A stretch of 64,000 bases of DNA from Acidocella sp. (GTDB lineage Bacteria; Pseudomonadota; Alphaproteobacteria; Acetobacterales; Acetobacteraceae), in the NCBI GenBank assembly GCA_027308685.1, contig DAIDEE010000014.1, positions 1 to 64,000 on the forward strand, given 5' to 3'. The notes beneath the pieces are model-generated. The model was not told the DNA's origin. It saw nothing but the letters and a program-made list of their open reading frames with translations, and did not search any database. A program made the translations under genes and the position numbers. Positions within the stretch are counted from its first letter, which is position 1. Every line of letters begins with the position of its first letter. Positions 29,001-37,000 of this stretch are shown here, piece by piece.

Positions 29001-29891
29001 CTAATTTTTCTCCCCAATCTCATGCCCCGCCAGCATTTCCAGCACTTTTATCATCCCTGAATGGTCCCACGCTTTGCCGCCATTGGCGGAGGCGGCGTTG
29101 AAAAGTTCTTGTGCTGTCGCGGTATTCGGCAAACTGATCCCCAAAGCGCGGGCACCGGTGAGGGCGAGGTTGAGGTCTTTCTGGTGAAGCTCGATGCGGA
29201 AGCCTGGCGTGAAATTGCGGTTGATCATGCGCTCGCCGTGAACTTCGAGGATGCGTGAATTGGCGAAGCCGCCCATCAGGGCTTGGCGCACACGGGCGGG
29301 GTCGGCGCCGGCTTTGGAGGCGAATAAAAGTGCTTCGCCGACGGCTTCGATGGTGAGCGCTACGATAATCTGGTTGGCAACTTTGGTGGTCTGGCCGTCG
29401 CCGTTGCCGCCGACGAGGGTAATGTTTTTGCCCATCAGTTCGAATAAGGGTTTGACTTTGGCGAAGGTGGCTTCCGCACCGCCGACCATGATGGTGAGCG
29501 AAGCGGCTTTGGCGCCGACCTCGCCGCCGGAAACCGGGGCGTCGAGATACGCGCAGCCAAGGTCGTTGATTTTAGCAGCGAAGTTTTTGGTCTCGATCGG
29601 GGAGATCGAGCTCATATCGACGACGATTTTGCCCTTGCTCAGCCCTTCGGCAACGCCATTTTCGCCGAATAGAGCGGCTTGCACATTGGGTGTGTCTGGT
29701 ACCATCAAAAACATGATGTCGGATTGTTCGGCAACGCTGCGGCTATGCGGGCAAAGCGTGGCGCCCTGGTCGATGAGGGTTTGCGGGGTTTTGCCGTTGG
29801 CATAGAGGAATAATTTATGGCCGCCCGCGATGAGGTGCGCCGCCATCGGCGTGCCCATGATGCCGAGGCCGATGAAGCCGAGATTGCTCAT
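29001..29891 (-). CDS. garR: 2-hydroxy-3-oxopropionate (tartronate semialdehyde) reductase
   Basis: This beta-hydroxyacid dehydrogenase reduces tartronate semialdehyde to D-glycerate with NAD(P)H. The 296-aa protein opens with the Rossmann motif GFIGLGIMGTPMA and has DAPVSGGEVGA for substrate binding, GQTTKVANQI with the catalytic Lys (in the GxxxKxxxN pattern), and KDLNLALTGARALGISLP near the C-terminus. A hydroxypyruvate isomerase gene lies just upstream on the same strand (12 bases apart), matching the glyoxylate-to-glycerate pathway; the glyoxylate carboligase gene itself is not in the window. Related 3-hydroxyisobutyrate dehydrogenase is the main alternative, made less likely by the neighbour. 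Confidence 0.9.
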   Translation of the reverse strand: MSNLGFIGLGIMGTPMAAHLIAGGHKLFLYANGKTPQTLIDQGATLCPHSRSVAEQSDIMFLMVPDTPNVQAALFGENGVAEGLSKGKIVVDMSSISPIETKNFAAKINDLGCAYLDAPVSGGEVGAKAASLTIMVGGAEATFAKVKPLFELMGKNITLVGGNGDGQTTKVANQIIVALTIEAVGEALLFASKAGADPARVRQALMGGFANSRILEVHGERMINRNFTPGFRIELHQKDLNLALTGARALGISLPNTATAQELFNAASANGGKAWDHSGMIKVLEMLAGHEIGEKN

Positions 29892-29902
29892 GTTAAAGCT
29901 CC

Positions 29903-30685
29903 TTAAAGTTTGATGTGGTGAGTGGCGAGCCAGCTAAGGCCATCGATGGTGGCGGCTTTGGGTTTGTATTCGCAGCCGATCCAGCCGGTGTAGCCAAGCT
30001 CGTCGAGTTTTTTGAACAGATAATGATAGTTGATTTCGCCGGTGCCGGGTTCATGGCGGCCGGGGTTGTCGGCGAGTTGGATGTGACCGATTTGGGCGAG
30101 ATTCGCCTCGATGGTGCGGGCCAGATTCCCCTCCATGATTTGCGAATGATAGATGTCGTATTGCAGTTTGAGGTTGGGGGCGGCGACCTCGTTGATGATG
30201 GCTAGCGCCTGGGCGGAGCGGTTGACGAAGAAGCCGGGAATATCGGTGGTGTTGACCGGTTCCAGCAGCAAATTCAGCCCGGCCTTTTGCAAGGCTTCAG
30301 CGGCGAAGTGGAGATTTTCAACCAGGGTGGCGCGGGCGGCGGCTTCATCGCCTGGCTGTACGATGCCGGCGAGGCAGTTGAGTTGCGGGCAGTTCAGCGC
30401 GGTGGCGTAGCTGATGGCTTTGGCGACGCCCTCGCGGAATTCGCTGATGCGTGCGGGGGCGCAGGCGATGCCGCGCTCGCCGCCCGCCCAGTTGCCGGCA
30501 GGGAGGTTGTGCAGGACCAAAGTGAGGTTGTTGGCGTGCAGAGCGTCATTGATGGTTGAGGCTTCGTAATCATAGGGGAACATGAATTCGACCGCCTTGA
30601 AGCCGGCTTGCGCGGCGGCGGCGAAGCGTTCGAGGAAGGGGAGTTCGTTGAACAGCATCGTCAGGTTGGCGGCGAATTTGGGCAT
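29903..30685 (-). CDS. hyi: Hydroxypyruvate isomerase
   Basis: Hyi interconverts hydroxypyruvate and tartronate semialdehyde. From ATG 30685 the product is 260 aa, the usual size; the frame extends upstream to 30775 but those residues are not family-like. It begins PKFAANLTMLFNELPFLERF, and has VEFMFPYDY, LLLEPVNTTDIPGFFV (metal-binding Glu), LQYDIYHSQIMEG and ANPGRHEPGTGEINY-like (here ADNPGRHEPGTGEINY), all typical of this xylose-isomerase-like TIM barrel. It is paired with the tartronate semialdehyde reductase gene. Confidence 0.93.
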   Translation of the reverse strand: MPKFAANLTMLFNELPFLERFAAAAQAGFKAVEFMFPYDYEASTINDALHANNLTLVLHNLPAGNWAGGERGIACAPARISEFREGVAKAISYATALNCPQLNCLAGIVQPGDEAAARATLVENLHFAAEALQKAGLNLLLEPVNTTDIPGFFVNRSAQALAIINEVAAPNLKLQYDIYHSQIMEGNLARTIEANLAQIGHIQLADNPGRHEPGTGEINYHYLFKKLDELGYTGWIGCEYKPKAATIDGLSWLATHHIKL

Positions 30686-30779
30686 GGTTGGTCCTTGCGG
30701 GGCTAGTGGATTTACAAATGGGGATAAACCAGAATCGCAATAGGGCGAAATGTGGTGGGTGGTTTTAGGAAGCAATAAG

Positions 30780-30840
30780 ATACTCGCCTTCGCGAGTATG
30801 ACGGGGTGGTGGTACGGGAATGACGGGGAGGGGGGACGGG
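30780..30840. repeat. REP-like hairpin with TGACG tail
   Basis: ATACTCGC (30780-30787) pairs with GCGAGTAT (30792-30799) around loop CTTC, followed by TGACGGGG and a degenerate copy GGGAATGACGGGG. It is a sequence variant of the hairpin found before leuB and ffh: two arm bases changed and both were compensated. It fills most of the gap between hyi and the GMC dehydrogenase gene. Confidence 0.7.
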
Positions 30841-30846
30841 TTCAGG

Positions 30847-32454
30847 TTAGTGGCGGGCGTCCTGCAGGATCATCTCGGCGGCTTTTTCGCCGACCATGAT
30901 GGCGGGGGCGTTGGTGTTGCCCGAGGGGATGATGGGCATGATGGAGGCATCTGCCACGCGCAGGTTGCGGATGCCACGCACGCGCAGGCGGGGGTCCACC
31001 ACCGCTTGCTCGTCAATGCCCATTTTGCAGGTGCCGACCGGGTGGTAGATGGTGGTGGCGGTGTTGCGGATGGACTCCAGCAATGCGGCGTCGGTTTGCA
31101 TCTGCGGTCCGGGTACTAATTCGCCTTTGACATAGTGCGACAGCGGCGGGGTTTCTGCGAGGCGGCGGGATAGTTTGACGCCCGCGACGATGGTTTGCTG
31201 GTCGGTTTGTGTGGCGAGGTAGTTGGGGTGGATGGCGGGCTGGGTGCGGGGGTCTGGTGAGGTGAATTTCAGCCAGCCGCGGCTTTCTGGGCGGAGCTGA
31301 CAGACTGAGGCGGTGAAGGCGGCGTAGCGGTGCAGGCCTTTGCCGGGTGCGTCGGTGGAAAGCGGCTGGATGTGGAATTGAATATCCGGCCGGGTCATCT
31401 CCGGGCTGGTGCGGGCGAAGATGCACACCTGGCTGACGCCCATCGCCATCGGGCCGCTGCGTTTGAAGATATATTGCAGGCCGATGCGGGCTTTCAGGAG
31501 CGGGTTGTTCACCTCGTTATTCAGGGTGGGCACGTTGCTGGCGTAAATCGCGCGGGCTTGCAGATGGTCCTGCAAATTGGCCCCGACGCCGGGGAGGTTT
31601 TCGATGACCTCGATGCCAGCCTGCGCGAGGTCCGCCGCCGGGCCGATGCCGGAGAGGGCGAGCAGATGTGGCGAGTGGATGGCGCCGGCGGAGAGGATAA
31701 CTTCGCCTGCCGCATGGGCGGTGAAGTTTTCGCCGCTCACTTCATAGGCGATACCGGTGGCGGTGTGGTTTTCAATGATGATGCGTCTCACCAGCGCGTT
31801 GGTGACGATGCGCAAATTCGGGCGGCTTTTGATCGGGCGCAGATAACCTACGGCAGCACTGCAGCGCAGGCCGTTGCGGGCGGTGAGCTGAAAATAGCCT
31901 GCGCCTTCCTGGGTGGCGCCGTTGAAGTCGTTATTGGCGGGGATTTGCAAGGCGCCTGCGGCTTCGATGTAGGCATCGCAAATGTTGCGTTTGGCGCGGA
32001 TGTCGGAGACGGCGAGCGGGCCGCCGCTGCCGTGGTATTTACTGGGGCCGCGCTCTTGGTCCTCGGCGCGTTTGAACAAGGGCAGCACATCGGTGTAGCT
32101 CCAGCCGGTGCAGCCGAGGGCGGCCCAGTCGTCGTAGTCTTCGGCCTGGCCACGGATATAAAGCAGCCCGTTAATCGAGCTGGAGCCGCCCAGCACCCGG
32201 CCGCGCGGCCAGTCGAGGCTGCGGCCGTTTAGCCCCGGGTCTGGCTCGGTGTGCAGGCACCAGTCGGTTTTGGGATTGTGCATGGTTTTGAAGTAGCCGA
32301 CCGGGATGTGAATCCAGGGGTAATTATCCTTCGGCCCGGCTTCGAGCAGCAGCACTTTGTTGGCCGGGTCGGCGGAGAGGCGGTTTGCGAGAACGCACCC
32401 CGCCGACCCGGCACCAACGATGATGTAGTCGTAAGTCTCAGCAGGCGGCATCAA
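30847..32454 (-). CDS. GMC-family FAD dehydrogenase, candidate isethionate dehydrogenase
   Basis: The 535-aa protein is a glucose-methanol-choline oxidoreductase. It has the FAD dinucleotide motif GAGSAGCVLANRLS near the start, GGSSSINGLLYIRGQ near residue 90, SGIGPAADL near 270 and a C-terminal HPVGTCKMG with the catalytic His. By overall sequence it would be labelled choline dehydrogenase-like. Its partner gene encodes an MHS-type importer (four-base overlap), and the pair diverges from xsc. Isethionate dehydrogenase (IseJ) is, as I recall, also a GMC-type protein feeding Xsc, so I infer oxidation of isethionate or a similar hydroxy-sulfonate to an aldehyde. Choline or another alcohol remains possible. 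Confidence 0.85.
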   Translation of the reverse strand: MMPPAETYDYIIVGAGSAGCVLANRLSADPANKVLLLEAGPKDNYPWIHIPVGYFKTMHNPKTDWCLHTEPDPGLNGRSLDWPRGRVLGGSSSINGLLYIRGQAEDYDDWAALGCTGWSYTDVLPLFKRAEDQERGPSKYHGSGGPLAVSDIRAKRNICDAYIEAAGALQIPANNDFNGATQEGAGYFQLTARNGLRCSAAVGYLRPIKSRPNLRIVTNALVRRIIIENHTATGIAYEVSGENFTAHAAGEVILSAGAIHSPHLLALSGIGPAADLAQAGIEVIENLPGVGANLQDHLQARAIYASNVPTLNNEVNNPLLKARIGLQYIFKRSGPMAMGVSQVCIFARTSPEMTRPDIQFHIQPLSTDAPGKGLHRYAAFTASVCQLRPESRGWLKFTSPDPRTQPAIHPNYLATQTDQQTIVAGVKLSRRLAETPPLSHYVKGELVPGPQMQTDAALLESIRNTATTIYHPVGTCKMGIDEQAVVDPRLRVRGIRNLRVADASIMPIIPSGNTNAPAIMVGEKAAEMILQDARH

Positions 32455-33806
32455 TCGGCGGCCCCGCTGAAAACCGGCACGGTGTCGTGCATGGCGTCGT
32501 TGGCATCGACCTTGGGGTTGGGAATCCGCATGGCGGTGACGGAGACAAAGCTGATGACCCCGACCACGCCGATATAGGCAACGATGTACCAGGGCTTGCC
32601 GCCGTCGTACCCTAGCAGGAGGGTGGCGATGATAGGGGTAAGGCCGCTGGCGAAGATGCCAGAGAACTGATACGCGAACGAAACGCCAGAGTAGCGCACC
32701 CGCGCATCAAACTGGCTGGCAAACAGCGAAGATTCGGTGGCGTACACCATGGGGTAGATGAACGACAGCGGGATGATGATGGCGAGCCAGACCAGACCTG
32801 GTGTGGTGCGGCCGTAGGTTTCCATGACGTAGAACGAAACCCCGGTTGCAATGGCAACCAGCAGCGAGCCGATGCCGAACATGCGCTTGAGGCCCACGCG
32901 GTCAGCGTAGGCGCCGTAGATGAAGATCATCGGGATCATCAGGCCCGACGCGAGGATGACGCCATTGAGGGCGAACCCGCGGGAGAGATGCAGCGTGCCG
33001 GTGACATAGGCGAAAATAAACACGCCGAAGATGTTGAAGCAGGCGCCTTCAATGTAGCGGGCACCCAAGGTGAGGATGACTTCCACAGGGTACAGCTTGA
33101 ACATCATGGCGGCGGGGACGGCGGCTTCGCGCTTGGTATTCTTCACCGCCTGGAATTCCGGGGTTTCACTGATGCGCAGGCGGATGAACAGACCAACGGC
33201 GACCAGCAAGGCGCTGAGCATGAAGGCGGCGCGCCAGCCCCAGAGCAGGAACTGGTCGTTCGGCAGCAGGTTGAACAATGCCACGGCCCCCGCGCTGGTC
33301 ATCAGCCCGGCGGGCACGCCGACCTGTGGGAAGCTGCCGTAGAAGCTGCGGTGGCCTTTGGGCGCATGCTCGATGGCCATGACCACCGCGCCGCCCCACT
33401 CGCCGCCGATGCCGATGCCCTGGAAGATGCGGAGCAGCAACAATAAAATGGGCGCGGCGATGCCGATGGTGGAATAGCCGGGCAGGCAGCCGATGAGGAA
33501 GGTGGCGACGCCCATGATGAGCAAGGTGAGGATCAGGACGGTTTTACGGCCGATGCGGTCGCCGAAATGGCCGAAGATGAGGCCCCCGACCGGGCGGGCG
33601 ATAAAGCCGATGGCAAAGGTGGTGTAGGAGAGCAGCGTACCGATCAGCGGGCTGAAGTTCGGGAAGAAGATATGGTTTAACACGATCGAGGCGACCACCC
33701 CGTAGAGGAAGAAATCATACCATTCGATGGTGGTGCCGATGGCGCTGGCGAACGCGATCCGGCGGATGCGTCTGGCTTCATTTTCACTGAGGCGATTTGG
33801 CTGCAT
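32451..33806 (-). CDS. MHS-family MFS symporter
   Basis: The 451-aa protein has twelve membrane helices and the metabolite:H+ symporter signatures: ASAIGTTIEWYDFFLYG in helix 1, ARPVGGLIFGHFGDRIGRK in the loop between helices 2 and 3, and RIFQGIGIGGEWGGAV in helix 4. Members carry organic acids and osmolytes such as shikimate or betaine. It is co-transcribed with the GMC dehydrogenase and faces xsc, so a sulfonate such as isethionate is a reasonable guess, analogous to IseU. The substrate cannot be read from the sequence. Confidence 0.88.
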   Translation of the reverse strand: MQPNRLSENEARRIRRIAFASAIGTTIEWYDFFLYGVVASIVLNHIFFPNFSPLIGTLLSYTTFAIGFIARPVGGLIFGHFGDRIGRKTVLILTLLIMGVATFLIGCLPGYSTIGIAAPILLLLLRIFQGIGIGGEWGGAVVMAIEHAPKGHRSFYGSFPQVGVPAGLMTSAGAVALFNLLPNDQFLLWGWRAAFMLSALLVAVGLFIRLRISETPEFQAVKNTKREAAVPAAMMFKLYPVEVILTLGARYIEGACFNIFGVFIFAYVTGTLHLSRGFALNGVILASGLMIPMIFIYGAYADRVGLKRMFGIGSLLVAIATGVSFYVMETYGRTTPGLVWLAIIIPLSFIYPMVYATESSLFASQFDARVRYSGVSFAYQFSGIFASGLTPIIATLLLGYDGGKPWYIVAYIGVVGVISFVSVTAMRIPNPKVDANDAMHDTVPVFSGAAD

Positions 33807-33840
33807 GACGAGACCTTTCCTTGACCTGTAGACTTATTAT

Positions 33841-33861
33841 AATTCTCATTTAATGAGAATT
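33841..33861. promoter_or_regulatory. Palindrome, candidate IclR operator
   Basis: AATTCTCAT and ATGAGAATT are perfect inverted repeats separated by TTA. It lies about 35 bases upstream of the MHS transporter start. Two IclR-type regulators are encoded nearby, and IclR proteins bind short dyads of this kind; the link is inferred. Confidence 0.5.
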
Positions 33862-33863
33862 TT

Positions 33864-33879
33864 TCCCGCTATAGCGGGA
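33864..33879. promoter_or_regulatory. Perfect 16-bp palindrome, candidate operator
   Basis: TCCCGCTATAGCGGGA is its own reverse complement and starts three bases after the preceding palindrome. A near-copy of one half occurs 30 bases further toward xsc. It could also fold as a short hairpin. Function unknown. Confidence 0.5.
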
Positions 33880-34173
33880 TTTTAGTGAAAAAAAGCATAG
33901 TCAGCTATTGCGGGAATGTATAGATACAACATATCGCCAAGTGATAATTTATTAACCATTTCACGCGGAAAAAGCCTGGAAACCACTGTTTCTGTCGGGT
34001 GCGGCGCAACAAACTCTCAAATTTTGATATAAAAATTATTGACTGATGAGACGCCTTGATCATCTACATGAATCATATTAAGGCTGCCGCTCATACAGCG
34101 CGGACTGAGCGGCCCGGTTCTGGCGTTTTAATGCGCTTTGCGGCGGATGGTTTATCAAGGGGAGAGAAATCCG

Positions 34174-35952
34174 ATGAAAATGACGACTGAAGAAGCATTT
34201 GTGAAAGTTTTGCAGCGGCATGGGATTGAGCATGCCTTTGGTATTATCGGGTCTGCTTTTATGCCGATTTCCGATTTATTTCCGCAGGCCGGCATTACCT
34301 TTTGGGATGTGGCGCATGAAACCAACGGCGGGTTGATTTGCGATGGTTACACGCGCTCAACCGGCAAGATTGCGATGGCGATTGCCCAGAACGGCCCTGG
34401 CGTGACCGGCTTTGTGACAGCGATCAAGACCGCCTACTGGAACCATACGCCGATGTTGCTGGTGACGCCGCAGGCGGCGAACCGGACCATTGGGCAAGGC
34501 GGGTTCCAGGAAGTTGAGCAGATGGCGCTGTTCCGCGACATGGTGTGCTACCAGGAAGAGGTGCGTGATGCCTCGCGGGTGGCTGAAGTTTTGAACCGGG
34601 TGATTTTGAAGGCCAAGCGGCTTTCAGCACCGGCGCAGATTAACATTCCGCGCGATTATTGGACGCAGGTGATCGACGTGCCGATGCCGGCGATTGTGGA
34701 GTTTGAGCGTCCTTCCGGTGGGGCGCAGGCCATTGCCGAGGCCGCGCGGTTGTTGTCAGCGGCGAAATTCCCGGTGATTTTATCAGGCGCTGGTGTGGTG
34801 CTGGCGAATGCGATTCCGGCGCTGGCGGCGTTGGCGGAGCGGTTGGATGCGCCGGTGTGCAACAACTATCAGCATAACGACAGTTTTACCGGCAGCCACC
34901 GGCTGGCGGTTGGGCCGCTGGGGTATAATGGCTCGAAGGCGGCGATGGAGCTGGTGGCGAAAGCCGATGTGGTGCTGGCGCTGGGAACCCGGTTGAATCC
35001 GTTTTCCACACTGCCGGGCTACGGCATTGATTACTGGCCGAAGGATGCGAAGATTATTCAGGTGGATATCAATGCCGACCGGATTGGTCTGACCAAGCCG
35101 GTGAGTGTTGGTATTTGTGGTGATGCCAAGATGGTGGCGGAAAGCCTGCTGGCGCAGTTGAGCCCCAGCGCTGGCGATGCCGGACGTGAAGACCGTAAGG
35201 CGCTGGTTCATCAGACCAAGTCTGCCTGGTTGCAGACTTTGTCCAGCATGGACCATGAGCAGGATGATGAAGGGACAACCTGGAACCATGACGCGCGTGA
35301 GCGTGACAAGGACCGGATGTCGCCACGCCAGGCCTGGCGGGCAATTCAGGCGGCGATGCCGCGTGATGCGATTATCTCAAGCGATATCGGCAATAATTGC
35401 GCGATTGGCAATGCCTACCCGATGTTCGAGCAGCCCCGGAAGTATTTGGCGCCGGGCCTGTTTGGTCCGTGCGGCTATGGGTTTCCGGCGATTATCGGCG
35501 CGAAAATTGGTAACCCGGATGTGCCTTGCATCGGCTTTGCCGGCGACGGTGCGTTTGGTATTTCGATGAGCGAAATGAGCTCGATCGGGCGCGAGGAATG
35601 GCCGGGGATCACCATGGTGATTTTCCGTAATTACCAATGGGGTGCGGAAAAGCGCAACACGACGTTATGGTATAGCAATAACTTTGTTGGCACCGAGCTT
35701 GACCCGCATTTGAGCTACGCCAAGGTGGCGGAAGGTTGCGGATTGCGGGGCGTGCAGGTGCGCACCCAGGCTGAGTTGACCGCAGCGCTGCGGGAAGCCT
35801 GTGAGGTGCAGAGCCAGCGGGTGACCACCTTCATTGAGGTGATTCTCAACCAGGAACTTGGCGAGCCGTTTCGCCGCGATGCGATGAAGAAGCCGGTGGT
35901 TGTAGCGGGCATCGACCGGGCGGATATGCGCCCGCAGATGGCGGCTGAGTAA
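34174..35952 (+). CDS. xsc: Sulfoacetaldehyde acetyltransferase Xsc
   Basis: Xsc is a thiamine-diphosphate enzyme that converts sulfoacetaldehyde and phosphate to acetyl phosphate and sulfite, the desulfonation step of C2-sulfonate breakdown. From ATG 34174 it is 592 aa, normal for the family. It opens MKMTTEEAFVKVLQRHG and has GSAFMPISDLFP, AIAQNGPGVTGF, QGGFQEVEQM, LGTRLNPFSTLPGYG, the ThDP-binding GDGAFGISMSEMSSI with FRNYQWGAEKRN, and the C-terminal INQELGEPFRRDAMKKPV, all Xsc hallmarks that separate it from acetolactate synthase. The catalytic Glu region reads AHETNGG where other Xsc proteins, from memory, have HEGSAG. It fits the phosphotransacetylase and SauS-like genes downstream. Confidence 0.97.
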   Translation: MKMTTEEAFVKVLQRHGIEHAFGIIGSAFMPISDLFPQAGITFWDVAHETNGGLICDGYTRSTGKIAMAIAQNGPGVTGFVTAIKTAYWNHTPMLLVTPQAANRTIGQGGFQEVEQMALFRDMVCYQEEVRDASRVAEVLNRVILKAKRLSAPAQINIPRDYWTQVIDVPMPAIVEFERPSGGAQAIAEAARLLSAAKFPVILSGAGVVLANAIPALAALAERLDAPVCNNYQHNDSFTGSHRLAVGPLGYNGSKAAMELVAKADVVLALGTRLNPFSTLPGYGIDYWPKDAKIIQVDINADRIGLTKPVSVGICGDAKMVAESLLAQLSPSAGDAGREDRKALVHQTKSAWLQTLSSMDHEQDDEGTTWNHDARERDKDRMSPRQAWRAIQAAMPRDAIISSDIGNNCAIGNAYPMFEQPRKYLAPGLFGPCGYGFPAIIGAKIGNPDVPCIGFAGDGAFGISMSEMSSIGREEWPGITMVIFRNYQWGAEKRNTTLWYSNNFVGTELDPHLSYAKVAEGCGLRGVQVRTQAELTAALREACEVQSQRVTTFIEVILNQELGEPFRRDAMKKPVVVAGIDRADMRPQMAAE

Positions 35953-36077
35953 AGCAGATGCGCGGCAGGGGCGATATTGGAAAATACGGCTCCTGCCGTA
36001 CTGAATTAAAAGAGGTGAGCACCGTGTGGGGTTAAGTTGACACGGCAAGAGAAGTTTTTAAGATTTGAATACGCCTT

Positions 36078-36092
36078 TTTCACTAGGTGAAA
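36078..36092. promoter_or_regulatory. Dyad before IclR gene, possible autoregulatory site
   Basis: TTTCAC and GTGAAA form a perfect inverted repeat around TAG, six bases before the regulator's ATG. Such a position fits autorepression by the IclR protein. The arms differ from the palindromes before xsc, so they may not share a binding protein. Confidence 0.4.
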
Positions 36093-36098
36093 TTACCA

Positions 36099-36920
36099 AT
36101 GGAATCGTCTGAGGTCCCTCTTGATATTGCTGACACGAAATTGAGCGTTGAGCCGGATGATCGGCTGAAGGTGAATGTGTTTCAACGCTCGTTTGCGGTA
36201 CTGGAATATGTGGTAAGGGCAGGGCACCCGGTAGCGCCCGCGGATATTGCCGAGCATCTGCATCTGCCAAAGCCGACAGTGTACCGCATGATTGAAAGTT
36301 TTGAGGCGCAGGGATTTTTGCGGCGGCAGTTTGCCTCGCGCCGGATTGGTATTGGGCCGCGGTTAGCTGATTTTGGCTTTGATGTGGTGCGGGCATCGAT
36401 CCAGCACGCGCCGCGCCGCTCAATTTTGAACGCCTTGGTGGCCGAGGTTGGCGAGACCTGTAATATCGGGACGCTTGAGGGCAACGAGATTGTGTATCTC
36501 GACCGTGTGGAGGCCAAACATTGGCCGCTGCGCTTGAATTTTCATATTGGTTCGCGGGTGCCGCTGCATTGCACGGCTATCGGTAAGTTGTTTTTAGCGA
36601 ATCTGCCCGCCAACCAGCGGGAGAAATTATTGTCGGCGATGGATATGACCGCCCTGACGCCGCACACAATTGTGGATAGGGCGGCGCTGGAGATGGAATT
36701 GCAGGCGGTCGCGACGGCTGGGCTGTCGGTGGATCGGGAAGAATATACCATTGGCGTGGTTTGTGTGGCGGCGCCGATTTTTAATAAAAAAGGTGAAATT
36801 CAGGCCGGTGTGGCGATTCAAGCGCCAGCGGCGCGGATGTCGGTTGCGGATGCTGAGCGGCATCGTGAGGCGTTGCTACAGGCGGCGAAGGAAATAGGGG
36901 CCAGCTTCATGCTGAAGTGA
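36099..36920 (+). CDS. IclR-family transcriptional regulator (first of two)
   Basis: The 273-aa protein, from ATG 36099, has an N-terminal winged helix (about 30-90) with AEHLHLPKPTVYRMIESFEAQGFL and a C-terminal effector domain with RVPLHCTAIGKLFLA, VDREEYTIGVVCVAAPIFN and AARMS. IclR proteins sense small organic acids or aldehydes and usually repress or activate adjacent catabolic genes. It stands between xsc and the phosphotransacetylase gene, all on the same strand. A second, clearly similar IclR protein is encoded at 42249-43088, suggesting a duplicated regulator for the two halves of the island. The effector is unknown. Confidence 0.92.
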   Translation: MESSEVPLDIADTKLSVEPDDRLKVNVFQRSFAVLEYVVRAGHPVAPADIAEHLHLPKPTVYRMIESFEAQGFLRRQFASRRIGIGPRLADFGFDVVRASIQHAPRRSILNALVAEVGETCNIGTLEGNEIVYLDRVEAKHWPLRLNFHIGSRVPLHCTAIGKLFLANLPANQREKLLSAMDMTALTPHTIVDRAALEMELQAVATAGLSVDREEYTIGVVCVAAPIFNKKGEIQAGVAIQAPAARMSVADAERHREALLQAAKEIGASFMLK

Positions 36921-36948
36921 GCGCTTAAAATTGTAAGGGGGAAAGTTC

Positions 36949-36996
36949 ATGAATAAATTACCGGCCGAAAAACCGGCAACATGGCGCGCGGCATAG
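36949..36996 (+). CDS. Possible 15-residue leader peptide before phosphotransacetylase
   Basis: A short frame MNKLPAEKPATWRAA starts at ATG 36949 behind a strong TAAGGGGG ribosome-binding site and stops five bases before the phosphotransacetylase ATG. Its DNA contains ACCGGCCGAAAAACCGGC, a small hairpin. It could couple translation to the next gene. It is too short to judge from composition, and may be chance. Confidence 0.35.
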   Translation: MNKLPAEKPATWRAA

Positions 36997-37000
36997 GTTG

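Larger units (their letters stand above)
33807..34173. promoter_or_regulatory. Divergent control region between transporter gene and xsc
   Basis: No gene is seen in these 367 bases, which are more A/T-rich than their surroundings. Two perfect palindromes lie near the transporter gene (next entries). GCTATTGCGGGAAT at about 33905 repeats half of the second palindrome. A TTGACT at 34039 is a possible -35 element for xsc but the matching -10 is weak. GGGGAGAG just before ATG 34174 is the xsc ribosome-binding site. Two divergent promoters are expected here. Confidence 0.6.
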
